A DNA stretch of 58,825 bases from an uncultured Muribaculaceae bacterium (GTDB lineage Bacteria; Bacteroidota; Bacteroidia; Bacteroidales; Muribaculaceae): NCBI GenBank assembly GCA_910587355.1, contig CAJUKF010000011.1:1-58825 (forward strand). The letters are read 5' to 3'. Every line of letters starts with the position of its first letter. The stretch's first letter is position 1. Below are positions 35,576-43,718 of this stretch, in pieces. Made by a program: the position numbers and the translations under genes. The notes beneath the pieces are model-generated. The model was given only the letters and a program-made list of their open reading frames with translations, did not search any database and was not told where the DNA came from.

Positions 35576-35689
35576 TTCAATGTATACGGACGTTCAGTCT
35601 CGGCGGGTTTGCAACCCGACGCCACAACCCATGACAATAAAAATGATGCTCAACATCATTCAATGTGTACGGACGTGCCTTCGGCACGT
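35575..35689. repeat. Two-copy REP-like repeat with hairpins
   Basis: ATTCAATGTATACGGACGT (35575-35593) recurs at 35658-35676 with one mismatch, 83 bases apart. Each copy is followed by a small hairpin: CGGGTT-TGC-AACCCG (35604-35618) and ACGTGCC-TTC-GGCACGT (35673-35689). A third hairpin, AATGATG-CTCAA-CATCATT, lies between them. The shape is that of a dispersed palindromic repeat. Confidence 0.6.
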
Positions 35690-35897
35690 ATCAACGGAAA
35701 CCACATTAAAGAACTAATTATAAATATGTTAACTGTTAAACAGCAGATAGGCGCCGAAGACTCGTCCATACAATCAGCTTCTGCATTCTATTTAAGCTCT
35801 TCCTTAAATCCGTGACATTGCGATTAATCACGTCCGCGACTCAAAAAACATTTTATTTTGCCATTTAAGCCTTTCTTCTTTTGATTTTTTTGCAGTT

Positions 35898-35911
35898 TTT
35901 TTCAAAAAAAT
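35898..35911. other. Candidate left attachment core
   Basis: TTTTTCAAAAAAAT is identical to 47308-47321 beyond the integrase. It is low in complexity, so the match alone is weak. It is supported by the paired arm-like repeat located internal to each core. Confidence 0.35.
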
Positions 35912-35970
35912 CCTATTCAAGAATAGTATTTAATTAAGAATAAGCCACTTATGATATGTTTTACAAATAT

Positions 35971-36010
35971 GAGGTAATGACTTGGCAATGGTCATAACTT
36001 CTGCGATATG
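35971..36010. repeat. Arm-like repeat at the left element end
   Basis: GAGGTAATG, then CTTGG, CATAACTTCT and an AT-TGC block recur in the same order and orientation at 47159-47198 (GAGGTAATG, TTTGG, CATAACAACTTCT, ATTCTGC). Conserved blocks with variable spacing are what one expects of integrase arm sites or element termini. Confidence 0.4.
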
Positions 36011-36164
36011 CAGTGCTTTTCTGTCAAATAACTCTGTATGTGTGCAAAGATACTATTTTCTGTTGAACATATGGTCTGTTATCAAGTAAAATTTGGAGGT
36101 TTTGCACTCGTTAAGTGATGTGCGTGATTCTGATGAAAGAAAAACAGAATGTCCGAGTAATAAA

Positions 36165-36199
36165 AACATCGGCAGACCTACAAAGAGGTTGCCGATGTT
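36165..36199 (-). terminator. Terminator of the ars operon
   Basis: AACATCGGCA and TGCCGATGTT form a perfect 10-bp stem with further pairing inside. On the minus strand it runs into TTTTTATTACTC. It lies about 75 bases after the arsC stop. Confidence 0.8.
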
Positions 36200-36275
36200 G
36201 CTAATGGAGCGTGTGATTGGTAGATTGAGTAGAACAAGAAAATGTATGCTGAGGTAACTTCTTCTTTATTGGTCA

Positions 36276-36698
36276 TCAGCAATGCCCCTTAATGTGAAGA
36301 TAAAAATCATAGAATTTCATCTTGATATTATCTCGTACTCTACGGAACTCGTTTTTAATAAAATCGGGTGTTCCTGTTACATCGGAAGGGTCGTCAAAGC
36401 CGATGTGCAAGCGATGTTTGACATGTCCTGCAAATACCGGGCAGGTTTCATTGGCATTTCCGCATACCGTTATTACATAATCCCATTCTTGGGTAAGGTA
36501 TTGCCTTACATCTGTGGGAGTATGTTCGGATATGTCTATGCCTATTTCACGCATTACCGCTATGGCATTAGGGTTTACTTGTTCAACAGGATGTGTGCCT
36601 GCCGAACAGACCTCAATCGTATCATCCAATGATTGCAAAATGCCATGAGCCATCTGACTGCGGCAACTATTTCCTGTACAAAGTATCAATACTCTCAT
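36276..36698 (-). CDS. arsC: Arsenate reductase, thioredoxin-type
   Basis: This 140-residue low-molecular-weight phosphatase fold enzyme reduces arsenate to arsenite. LCTGNSCRSQMA (about 6-17) is the CX5R anion loop with the nucleophilic Cys. The Cys in ITVCGNANETCP (about 76-87) and its partner give the thioredoxin-linked disulfide relay. DDPSDVTG (about 101) holds the general acid Asp. It is the last gene of the minus-strand ars operon, 5 bases after a permease gene, and precedes a strong terminator. Confidence 0.93.
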   Translation of the reverse strand: MRVLILCTGNSCRSQMAHGILQSLDDTIEVCSAGTHPVEQVNPNAIAVMREIGIDISEHTPTDVRQYLTQEWDYVITVCGNANETCPVFAGHVKHRLHIGFDDPSDVTGTPDFIKNEFRRVRDNIKMKFYDFYLHIKGHC

Positions 36699-36703
36699 AA
36701 TTT

Positions 36704-38044
36704 CTAAAATAGATTTCCATATATAAAGCCTGAAACCGTTGCCATTACGATTACAAGAGTAACATATACAATGGTCTTCTTTGTACCCATTACACCACGG
36801 ATGACCAACATATTCGGAAGAGACAATGACGGACCAGCCAACAGCAATGCCAGTGCCGGACCTTTACCCATGCCGGAAGCTAACAGACCTTGAATGATTG
36901 GAACTTCGGTCAATGTGGCGAAATACATAAATGCACCTGTAAACGATGCAAAGAAGTTAGACAAAAGCGAATTACCCCCGACTGCCCATTCTATCCAACT
37001 GTTCGGAATGACACCTGCAATGGCTGTATTGTCGTGCGTTGAGCCAAGCAGGAAACCTGCTGTCACTACACCTATAGCCAGCAACGGCAATATCTGTTTG
37101 GCGAAGCCCCACGAGGATATTGCCCATTCCCTGTTTTCTTCATCCTGTTTGTCAAAGAGCAGGATGACGGCGAGAGCGGTAATCGCAACAATCATCGGCA
37201 CAAGTGGAATCAGTTTTGTATCATCAATAAACAGATTGGCAAGGATGACGGAAACGGCAGTAGCCATCGCGCCAAGTACCACCCCAAGCACTCGCAGTTT
37301 CAGTATTCGGACAAGCGACCAGCAAAGCAACAGCGACAATGCACCGACAATATACCACTTGTAAGTGAATATATAATACCAGAGTCCAGTATCTGACGAA
37401 GCAGGTGCGCCCCAGTTTGCAAATACAAGGATAAGAACCAGCGTAAAGAAATGGAACGAAGTCTGCCACATCGGACGTTTTTCTGGGGGCGGAACGATAT
37501 TCATCTGTTCCTCTTTCTTGGCTTTCTCTTCCTTGCGGAAAATGAATGACATTGCCAATCCGATGATAACGGAGAATAGTACAGCACCGATTATTCGTGC
37601 CACCCCCATTTCAAAGCCCAAAATACGAGCCGTCAGTATAATCGACAGAATGCTTATTGCCGGACCGGAATACAGGAATGCCACTGCCGGACCCAATCCT
37701 GCACCACGTTTGTAGATGCTTGTGAACAATGGCAGTATAGTACACGAACATACTGCAAGGATTCCACCAGAAATGGCTGCTACCGTATAGGAGAGCCATT
37801 TCTTGGCATTAGCCCCGAAGTATTTGAGTACCGAACCCTGACTTACGAATACGGCAATTACTCCGGCAATGAAGAAGGCTGGCAGCAAGCACAAAACCAC
37901 GTGCTCCCTTGCATACCACTTCGCAAGGTCAAGCGTTGCAGTGACGGCTGTCATGAACCGTTCGCTGTCAAGTGGCAGAAAGAATACTGCCACAAAAACA
38001 GCGACAATCCATAACAGAATTTTCAACTCCTTTTTTAACTCCAT
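36704..38044 (-). CDS. ArsP/DUF318-type permease (long)
   Basis: This 446-residue inner-membrane protein has about ten hydrophobic segments. The first half holds VAAISGGILAVCSCTILPLF (about 87-106), the Cys-Ser-Cys motif typical of PF03773 permeases such as ArsP. The second half holds LTEVPIIQGLLASGMGKGPALALLLAGPSLSLPNM (about 379-413). A charged cytosolic loop (RKEEKAKKEEQ) separates the halves. Members export trivalent organoarsenicals, and some have been linked to other metals. It is preceded by the thioredoxin-like gene (10 bases) and followed by arsC. A second, shorter permease of the same family lies in the operon, so substrate specialisation is likely. Confidence 0.85.
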   Translation of the reverse strand: MELKKELKILLWIVAVFVAVFFLPLDSERFMTAVTATLDLAKWYAREHVVLCLLPAFFIAGVIAVFVSQGSVLKYFGANAKKWLSYTVAAISGGILAVCSCTILPLFTSIYKRGAGLGPAVAFLYSGPAISILSIILTARILGFEMGVARIIGAVLFSVIIGLAMSFIFRKEEKAKKEEQMNIVPPPEKRPMWQTSFHFFTLVLILVFANWGAPASSDTGLWYYIFTYKWYIVGALSLLLCWSLVRILKLRVLGVVLGAMATAVSVILANLFIDDTKLIPLVPMIVAITALAVILLFDKQDEENREWAISSWGFAKQILPLLAIGVVTAGFLLGSTHDNTAIAGVIPNSWIEWAVGGNSLLSNFFASFTGAFMYFATLTEVPIIQGLLASGMGKGPALALLLAGPSLSLPNMLVIRGVMGTKKTIVYVTLVIVMATVSGFIYGNLF

Positions 38045-38054
38045 ACAAGACAGA

Positions 38055-38450
38055 TTAAATTCCCAACAGTTGTTTTACTTCACTTTCAGACGGAACATGT
38101 CCCTTTATTTTGACAGTACCGTCCACTACAACCGCAGGAGTTGCCATAATGTTGTAGCTCATTATTTCGGCAATGTCCTCTATTTTCGTAAGCTTCACAT
38201 CAAGTTTGTTTTCGCTGACCACTCTCTCAATAACTTGATAGGTTGATTTGCATTTGGCGCACCCCGGTCCCAATATCTTGATTTCCGTTACCCCTGAATT
38301 ATTTGCAGATGACTTATCTCCGCAGCAACAAGACGTTTCTGGTTTTTCGGGCTCTTCTATTATCAGATTACTGCCACATGAACACGAGCAAGGCTTCGGA
38401 GAGAATAATGAAGCCCAGAATCCTTTTTTGTTTTCTTTTTTTGTTTCCAT
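38055..38450 (-). CDS. Small thioredoxin-like protein with Cys-rich N-terminus
   Basis: The protein has 131 residues. The last 76 form a thioredoxin-like domain with CxxC in GPGCAKCKST (about 61-70) and the cis-Pro in MATPAVVVDG, as in the redox-active disulfide family found beside PF03773 permeases. The first 50 residues carry CSCSCGS and SCCCGDKSS clusters, plausible soft-metal binders that could pass As(III) or metal to the pump. No signal peptide is seen. It lies between the two permease genes. Confidence 0.85.
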   Translation of the reverse strand: METKKENKKGFWASLFSPKPCSCSCGSNLIIEEPEKPETSCCCGDKSSANNSGVTEIKILGPGCAKCKSTYQVIERVVSENKLDVKLTKIEDIAEIMSYNIMATPAVVVDGTVKIKGHVPSESEVKQLLGI

Positions 38451-38472
38451 ATTCTTTTGATATTTAATTGTC

Positions 38473-39369
38473 TTACAATAATATGTTAAATAAATAACCT
38501 GTAATTACAGCCGTAAGGAATATTACAACGACAATCGTTGCGACCAATTTCTTACGGAAAATGCTTGCAAGCATTGTCATTTCCGGAATTGCCATACCTG
38601 CACCGCCAATAACCAACGCTATCACAGTGCCGATGCTCATACCCTTAGCCATCAGTGCGACCCCGATAGGGATTGCCGTTTCAGCACGGATATACAACGG
38701 TATGCCCAATACGGCTGCGATAGGAATGGCAAACAGATTGTCTGGTCCGGCTATCTTCAGCACAAAATCTTGTGGCATATAGCCGTATATCCCTGCTCCG
38801 AGTGCGACTCCAATTAACAAGTAACCTAAAATAGGGCGCAGACTGTCCCAAGCCGAAACGAATGCTTCTCTCAGTTTACGCTTTATAGTCCATTGTCTTT
38901 TGTCCTCACTGCCTACGTTATGTTCGTTACGGAGACGTACGTTTTTCACATACTTCTGCATCCCCATTTTTTCCAATACAACACCGAACAGGACCGAGGC
39001 GGCGAAAGCAATAATGAAATATGCAAGCATCGCCTTTACACCGACCATTGCCCCCAACATTCCTATTATTATAGGATTGAGCAGCGGAGAAGCTATAAGG
39101 AATGACATGGTACTTCCAAAAGGAACTCCGGCATAGAGGAAACCGACTGTCATCGGAATGGTGGAACAGGCGCAAAATGGGGTGAGTGCCCCGAATCCTG
39201 CTGCCATGACATTGCCTAAGATTCCACGTCCAGAAAGCCATTGCTTGATTTTGTCTTGCGGAATATACATCAGTATTATTTCGACAACCGCACTGATCAG
39301 CAGGAACAGTGCTATCAATTCTGCCGTGATAAACACGAAGTATTTTAATGTCTCTATCAAAGTGTTCAT
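38473..39369 (-). CDS. ArsP/DUF318-type permease (short)
   Basis: This 298-residue membrane protein has about eight helices. FGALTPFCACSTIPMTVGFLYAGVPFGSTMSFLIASPLLNP (about 59-99) carries the paired-Cys motif of PF03773, and LVIGGAGMAIPEMTMLASIFRKKL (about 254-277) the matching second repeat. A basic loop (VKNVRLRNEHNVGSEDKRQ) divides the halves. It is likely an exporter of trivalent organoarsenicals. It is 15 bases downstream of arsG and precedes the thioredoxin-like gene. Confidence 0.88.
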   Translation of the reverse strand: MNTLIETLKYFVFITAELIALFLLISAVVEIILMYIPQDKIKQWLSGRGILGNVMAAGFGALTPFCACSTIPMTVGFLYAGVPFGSTMSFLIASPLLNPIIIGMLGAMVGVKAMLAYFIIAFAASVLFGVVLEKMGMQKYVKNVRLRNEHNVGSEDKRQWTIKRKLREAFVSAWDSLRPILGYLLIGVALGAGIYGYMPQDFVLKIAGPDNLFAIPIAAVLGIPLYIRAETAIPIGVALMAKGMSIGTVIALVIGGAGMAIPEMTMLASIFRKKLVATIVVVIFLTAVITGYLFNILL

Positions 39370-39384
39370 TGCATCCTTGGTTAA

Positions 39385-40089
39385 TTAAAACATTACAATA
39401 CAATAATATACTCCTATTCCTACGAACAGGCAACCAACAATTCCATTCAGCCATTTCTGTACGGTCTGCATCTTGCCGTAGAAACTGCCGATGTGCTGGA
39501 CACTGAACGCCAATATCCAAGCGACCATCAAAACAGGCAATGCCGTAGCAATGGCAAACAATATCGGCAACAGATAACCCATCGTTGCTGTGGCAGACAT
39601 CGGTATCAGCATACCGAAATAGAACACACCGCTTGTAGGGCAGAATGCCATAGCGAACAGCATTCCAAGAGCCAATGCTCCCCAACCGCCCTTTCGTGCC
39701 AGGCTTTCACCATTACCTTTGAATCCGAAAGAGGGCAATTTGAGTTTGTTACCGAACAGAATGAACATCCCGGTCAGAAGTAATGCCGGACCGAGAATCA
39801 ATTCTCCATATTTGCCTATGAATTTCTGGATACCGAACAGACTTGCCCCTTCTTTCAGTATAAGAATCAAGATGACACCTAATACGGTATAGGCGATGAC
39901 ACGACCCAAGGTGTATAAAAGACCGTTACGAAAGATGCGTTGCCTGTTCTTGATGTCTTTGCTTATAAAACCGATTGCCGCTATATTTGTAGCCAACGGA
40001 CAAGGCGATACCGCTGTAAGTAATCCTAACAGGAATGCCGTCAGTGTCGGTGGTGTGCTGCTATCCAATAAAGTCTGTAGCCAGTCCAT
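39385..40089 (-). CDS. arsG: ArsG-family aromatic arsenical efflux permease
   Basis: This 234-residue, six-helix protein of the DsbD/CcdA-like fold has the paired Cys positions in LLTAVSPCPLATNIAAIGF (about 24-42) and MAFCPTSGVFYFGMLIPMS (about 145-163). Within ars operons such proteins are named ArsG. In Shewanella arsEFG the permease extrudes trivalent aromatic arsenicals such as reduced roxarsone. Direct pairing here with the arsF-like gene (6-base gap) supports the name. A general disulfide or electron shuttle is the alternative. Confidence 0.85.
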   Translation of the reverse strand: MDWLQTLLDSSTPPTLTAFLLGLLTAVSPCPLATNIAAIGFISKDIKNRQRIFRNGLLYTLGRVIAYTVLGVILILILKEGASLFGIQKFIGKYGELILGPALLLTGMFILFGNKLKLPSFGFKGNGESLARKGGWGALALGMLFAMAFCPTSGVFYFGMLIPMSATATMGYLLPILFAIATALPVLMVAWILAFSVQHIGSFYGKMQTVQKWLNGIVGCLFVGIGVYYCIVMF

Positions 40090-40095
40090 ATATGA

Positions 40096-40545
40096 TTATT
40101 TCAAGGCGGTTCGGATTTTACTATTTATCTCGCTTTTGAATGCATCTGGGTTCTTACGAGCATTGGCAAAGGCATATTCGGTAAGGTTCTCATAGGTTTC
40201 TTTCCCGTCTATCCACTTGCTGATGAACAAGGAAGACCATGTAACCTCGTATTTCTCGGCAATCTTTTCATTCTCCGGTTTGGAAATGTCAATTGCCTTG
40301 AAAACCACAGTACCGTTCTTAATTTCTTCTGCGAATTGTGCTTCAATGACTTCTTTGGCGTTTTTCTCTATCGCCATACAGGTGGCACATCTCTGTTTAC
40401 CGTGAAAATACAGAATTTCCACACGGTTGTTCACTTCTTGTGATTGTGTCTGTTCCACTTTCACAGTGTCGTTCTTTTTTGCATCGTTGTTTCCGCAAGC
40501 GGTCAGTCCGAAGCAAACGACAAAAGCCAAAATCAGTTTGTTCAT
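40096..40545 (-). CDS. arsF: ArsF-family thioredoxin-fold lipoprotein
   Basis: This 149-residue protein has a lipoprotein signal (MNKLILAFVVCFGLTACG, Cys about 17) and a thioredoxin-like domain with ILYFHGKQRCATCMAIEK (about 48-65). The CATC disulfide is the likely active site. It resembles the ArsF family, described as a subunit of a nitrophenyl-compound nitroreductase that works with ArsG on nitro-aromatic arsenicals. An ArsE homologue is not seen. The region between it and arsR carries a second ArsR-type operator at 40582-40597. Confidence 0.83.
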   Translation of the reverse strand: MNKLILAFVVCFGLTACGNNDAKKNDTVKVEQTQSQEVNNRVEILYFHGKQRCATCMAIEKNAKEVIEAQFAEEIKNGTVVFKAIDISKPENEKIAEKYEVTWSSLFISKWIDGKETYENLTEYAFANARKNPDAFKSEINSKIRTALK

Positions 40546-40581
40546 ACTTCTTCTTTTATTTGATTAAACTTATGTTTGTAT

Positions 40582-40597
40582 TTCGTAAAACAACGAA
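40582..40597. promoter_or_regulatory. Second ArsR operator, between arsR and arsF
   Basis: TTCG-N8-CGAA (TTCGTAAAACAACGAA), the same half-sites and spacing as the operator over the arsR promoter. It sits 37 bases upstream of the arsF start. Confidence 0.6.
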
Positions 40598-40622
40598 CAT
40601 TTGGGATAAAAAAGAATTGCGA

Positions 40623-40949
40623 TTACTTGCAACATCTTTCTTTTTCGCACAGGCATTGCCCAAAAAATTCGGTGAAGAGCATAGAGGCAATCTTCCAATT
40701 TTCACGGTTGATGCAGTATTTTACTTTGGGAGTTTCTATTTCTCCCTGTATCAATCCTGCATCTTTCAGCTCTTTCAGATGCTGAGAAACAGTTGCTTTA
40801 GAAATCGGCAGTACCTCATGTATATCTCCGAAAAAACACGTATTTTGCTTTATCAGAAATTCAAGAATTGCCATTCTCGCTGGATGTCCCATTGCTTTGG
40901 CGAACCGGGCAAGTTGCTCTTGAGTTGTAGTATATTCTTTATTATCCAT
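40623..40949 (-). CDS. arsR: ArsR family repressor
   Basis: The ATG at 40949 gives 108 residues starting MDNKEYTTTQEQLARFAKAMGHPARMAILEFL. Upstream in-frame codons overlap the operator and promoter and are excluded. The winged helix shows GDIHEVLPISKATVSQHLKELKDAGLIQG (about 42-70, recognition helix). The C-terminal tail FFGQCLCEKERCCK holds four Cys, probably the As(III)-sensing thiols, unlike the alpha-3 CVC site of the E. coli-type repressor. It leads the minus-strand ars operon and should repress it until arsenite binds. Confidence 0.92.
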   Translation of the reverse strand: MDNKEYTTTQEQLARFAKAMGHPARMAILEFLIKQNTCFFGDIHEVLPISKATVSQHLKELKDAGLIQGEIETPKVKYCINRENWKIASMLFTEFFGQCLCEKERCCK

Positions 40950-40969
40950 TTTCACGGTGTTGTTTGTTG

Positions 40970-40985
40970 TTCGCAAAATTACGAA
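40970..40985 (-). promoter_or_regulatory. ArsR operator overlapping the ars promoter
   Basis: The palindrome TTCG-N8-CGAA encloses the -7 box TAATTTTG (40981-40974, minus strand), so a bound repressor would block transcription directly. The box lies about 25 bases before the arsR ATG. Confidence 0.7.
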
Positions 40986-41058
40986 CATATTTCGGAATGC
41001 GCAAGTGTTTCCGATTATTTTTATTTGTGCAGTATCATTTTAACTTATCTTTAGTCGA

Positions 41059-41105
41059 AAAGAGATAAGAGCGAATACAATCCAATAATTCACCCTTATC
41101 TCTTT
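41059..41105. terminator. Inverted repeat, probable bidirectional terminator
   Basis: AAAGAGATAAG (41059-41069) and CTTATCTCTTT (41095-41105) form a perfect 11-bp stem. Both sides are T-rich on leaving the stem, more so on the plus strand. It lies after the relaxase stop, separating the mob genes from the ars promoter. Confidence 0.55.
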
Positions 41106-41216
41106 GTTTTGTTTTTATCCCGTTCGGATGGATTTCATCTTTCGCACATAATCCCGAACGTCCGATTATAATATAGTCGCCGATGAAATTTTCCACCGGA
41201 CTATGTTCTATGGTTG

Positions 41217-42158
41217 TTACAATCTCATTCCTCGTTTGCGTTTCTTCTTTCTACGAAGTATCTCTGCCATTTCCTGATTGGCTTCTACATCAGCAGCGTT
41301 GCAAGAAGAATCACTACCGTTCAGCAATCCCAATGAACCGTTGAAGAACTCACTTTGTGCTATGCTGGATGGTGTACTTGGTGTAGCAACTTCATATTCG
41401 TTGGTCATCATTCCTTTCCGTTCCCTGCATCTGTTACTCTGCAAAGCTGCGTCAATCTTGGAATAGCTGAAACGCCTATCCACCTTGGACCCGTTGAAGT
41501 GGTAGCCGTTCTTGGTGAACACTACGCCTTGTATCTCGTCCGTCTGTCCTCTGTGGCTGAAATGCACTTCCACTCCTTGCCGTTTTAGATTTGCGACAAG
41601 CACGCCCCAGTTTCCACATATGCCGACTTCCGTTTTAAGGATGTCGTAAAGCTCGTACTTTGTCTTATCCGGCTCTTTCAATCGGTTGCGTTTGACATTC
41701 TCCTTCCCGTTTGCCATGTGCAAGCCATATATCAAGGTTAGTTCCTTGCAGATACGGGTACTGCGCAGACGCTCGTGCCTGTCGGATATGGTATTGCCGT
41801 TGTTGTCTATGCGGTTGAAGGCGATATGCACGTGCGGATGCTCCTTGTCGAAATGACGGGCGATGAAGAACTGCGTGTCCTTGATTCCCATCCGTTCCAT
41901 ATATTCAAGTGCGATACCTCCCATGACACAGTTCGTCAGACGTGGCTCATCCTCTTTGGAAAAACTCAATGCGATATGCCCGACAGGTTTCGCCACATTG
42001 CCGTTCATCAGCGACTGGGCATTGAAACTCATGGCAATGGTTTCCTTGTTCTCCATAAACAAGCCATCATATGCGACAACTTGGGCATTCTTTCCTTTAT
42101 CAAGGATAAAATCCACCACACCCTTGAAGTCGCTTCCCTTTACGATTTTCGCCATCAT
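41217..42158 (-). CDS. Relaxase / mobilisation nuclease
   Basis: With the ATG at 42158, in an ATGATG overlap with the mobC stop, the protein is 313 residues (MMAKIVKGSDFKG). It has VGHIALSFSKED (about 60) and the histidine triad FDKEHPHVHIAFNRID (about 105-120), the HxH metal site of MobB/MobA-type relaxases. DRHERLRSTRICKELTLIYGL follows. It should nick at oriT and lead DNA transfer. A basic KRRKKKRKRG-type tail ends the protein. The enzyme depends on a helper conjugative system, since no transfer genes are present. Confidence 0.93.
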   Translation of the reverse strand: MMAKIVKGSDFKGVVDFILDKGKNAQVVAYDGLFMENKETIAMSFNAQSLMNGNVAKPVGHIALSFSKEDEPRLTNCVMGGIALEYMERMGIKDTQFFIARHFDKEHPHVHIAFNRIDNNGNTISDRHERLRSTRICKELTLIYGLHMANGKENVKRNRLKEPDKTKYELYDILKTEVGICGNWGVLVANLKRQGVEVHFSHRGQTDEIQGVVFTKNGYHFNGSKVDRRFSYSKIDAALQSNRCRERKGMMTNEYEVATPSTPSSIAQSEFFNGSLGLLNGSDSSCNAADVEANQEMAEILRRKKKRKRGMRL

Positions 42159-42511
42159 ATCCCTATCTTGGTTAAGAGTTCGTGAATCCTTGCCACTGCC
42201 ACCTTGCAGTCCCACCGTTCATCGTGGAAGCCTCCGGCGTTAGCCTTGTGCGCAAGCTGGTTGAGATTGTTCGCCATGCCACAGAGTTGGCGGATGTATC
42301 CGGCGTGTTCCTCAGACAGTCGTTCTTTCACATGACCGTTCCGGAAACACCCCCTCATATATTCACTCGGTGATACACCAGCCTCATGCGCCCGTGTCAG
42401 CAGACGGTAGTAGTCGGCTGTCGCCATCTTCACCGCGACACGGTATTTCAGTTTCTCGGTCGCTTCCTTCTTGGGGCGACCACCCTTGTTACGTTCCTTG
42501 TTCTGTTCCAT
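42155..42511 (-). CDS. mobC: MobC-like relaxosome protein
   Basis: This 118-residue basic protein starts MEQNKERNKGGRPKKEATEKLKYRV, a GRPKK DNA-binding tail. A ribbon-helix-helix-like part (ATADYYRLLTRAHEAGVSPSEYMRGCF) and the MobC block (LCGMANNLNQLAHKANAGG, about 78-96) follow. It helps the relaxase melt and bind oriT. It is the first mob gene, directly downstream of the candidate oriT. Confidence 0.88.
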   Translation of the reverse strand: MEQNKERNKGGRPKKEATEKLKYRVAVKMATADYYRLLTRAHEAGVSPSEYMRGCFRNGHVKERLSEEHAGYIRQLCGMANNLNQLAHKANAGGFHDERWDCKVAVARIHELLTKIGI

Positions 42512-42568
42512 ATTTCGTTTCTTCTAATTCTGTTACTGATTATACTGTATAGACCAACGGGATGCCAT

Positions 42569-42638
42569 CTTCCGAAACTTGGGAAGTGGGTAGCAAGCGG
42601 TTTCGGTACACCCGAAACACAAACTTGCTACCTCCCAA
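42569..42638 (-). other. Candidate origin of transfer (oriT)
   Basis: A nested inverted repeat fills the mobC upstream gap. TTGGGA...GGTAGCAAG (42579-42597) pairs with CTTGCTACCTCCCAA (42624-42638). Inside it GTTTCGG (42600-42606) pairs with CCGAAAC (42612-42618), and a further CCGAAAC occurs at 42572-42578. Complex inverted repeats just before mob genes are typical of oriT. A terminator or attenuator is the alternative. Confidence 0.5.
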
Positions 42639-42687
42639 TCCTTATGGAATGAGTTTTGAGCATCTCACGTTTTTCTTGTTCAAGGTG

Positions 42688-43626
42688 CTATAATCCAAGT
42701 CCTTTCTTTTTGGGTTTTACGATGGTTCGTGGAGGTGGATTAACGGTTACATTCTGCCACTTACCGCATAGGTAATCGTTCAGGTCTTTATGTCCGTTGT
42801 AGTTGTCGGAGAAGTCCCTGATACGACCGCTGAACTCTCTTGCCAATTCCAAGTAGGCATTTCTTCCTGCCTCGTCATTGTCAAGCAGGCAGTGGATGCG
42901 CTCGTACCCATGCAGCACATCCATTGCTTTGGAAACATTGGCAACCGAATTGAGAACGACATAATCCTGCCCATCAAGATTGGGCATGGTCGGGCAGTTC
43001 TTCATCCGCAACGTGAGGAAGGACAGATAGTCCATCATACCCTCGAACACGAGACACTTCTCTTGCTGTTCTCCTTGCTGGCGTATATAACTGATGTCTT
43101 TGGGTGCGATGCAACCCTTGAAAAAACGGTTACGCACTTCATATCCTCCGGCAACATTGGGAAAGCCGATGGCGAAATAGGGCTTGCCGTTATGGATGAA
43201 GTGCAGCTCCTTACATTCCAGCCTTGCCAAGTTGATGTTTATTCCCCTTTCCTGCAAATAACGGAGCAATGCAGGATGGGTAAGTTCTCCCACCTCCAAA
43301 TGCTGGAAACTCGGTTCGGATGCCTGCTGGCGAAAAGAGAAAGATACGGAACGGATGTGCGGTACTCGCTCCGCTATCTTGTTGAGCAAGTAGGGCACAT
43401 AGTCGGATGCGTATAGTTCCTCTGCCAAAGCGATGATGTTACCGCCTTTGCCAAGCCCGTAATCGAACCACAGGTTACGGTCGGTGTTCACTTTGAACGA
43501 GGCTTCCGTTTCCTCCCGGAATGGTGATTTGTACCAAAGGCTGTTGCCTTGCTGTTTGACGGGCGTGTAGCCCAAACTTTGCAGATAGTCTGCAATTCTG
43601 ATTTGTTTTGCTTCTTGGATGTTCAT
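42688..43626 (-). CDS. CHC2/Toprim-type DNA primase of the mobile element
   Basis: The protein has 312 residues. The N-terminal module (IADYLQSLGYTPVKQQGNSLWYKSPFREETEASFKVN, about 12-48) has the shape of the CHC2 primase zinc domain but lacks its cysteines. DYGLGKGGNIIALAEEL follows. The Toprim fold shows CLVFEGMMDYLSF (about 187-199, Glu) and RIHCLLDNDEAGRNA (about 243-257, DxD-like metal site). It probably synthesises primers for element replication after transfer. It lies downstream of the helicase-like gene across a gap with repeated heptamers. Confidence 0.88.
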   Translation of the reverse strand: MNIQEAKQIRIADYLQSLGYTPVKQQGNSLWYKSPFREETEASFKVNTDRNLWFDYGLGKGGNIIALAEELYASDYVPYLLNKIAERVPHIRSVSFSFRQQASEPSFQHLEVGELTHPALLRYLQERGININLARLECKELHFIHNGKPYFAIGFPNVAGGYEVRNRFFKGCIAPKDISYIRQQGEQQEKCLVFEGMMDYLSFLTLRMKNCPTMPNLDGQDYVVLNSVANVSKAMDVLHGYERIHCLLDNDEAGRNAYLELAREFSGRIRDFSDNYNGHKDLNDYLCGKWQNVTVNPPPRTIVKPKKKGLGL

Positions 43627-43718
43627 GGTTTATTCTTTCTACGGATTTGATGATGAGTGTAATAATGTTGATTTGATGAATGACACATATATTATGCTGT
43701 ATGTTAAGGCTTTATTTC

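Larger units (their letters stand above)
35690..36275. other. Gene-free AT-rich region, candidate left end of the mobile element
   Basis: No credible gene is seen here. It holds a candidate att core at 35898-35911, an arm-like repeat at 35971-36010 and the ars operon terminator at 36165-36199. The sequence from about 35.8 kb on is clearly AT-richer than the chromosome to its left. Confidence 0.5.
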
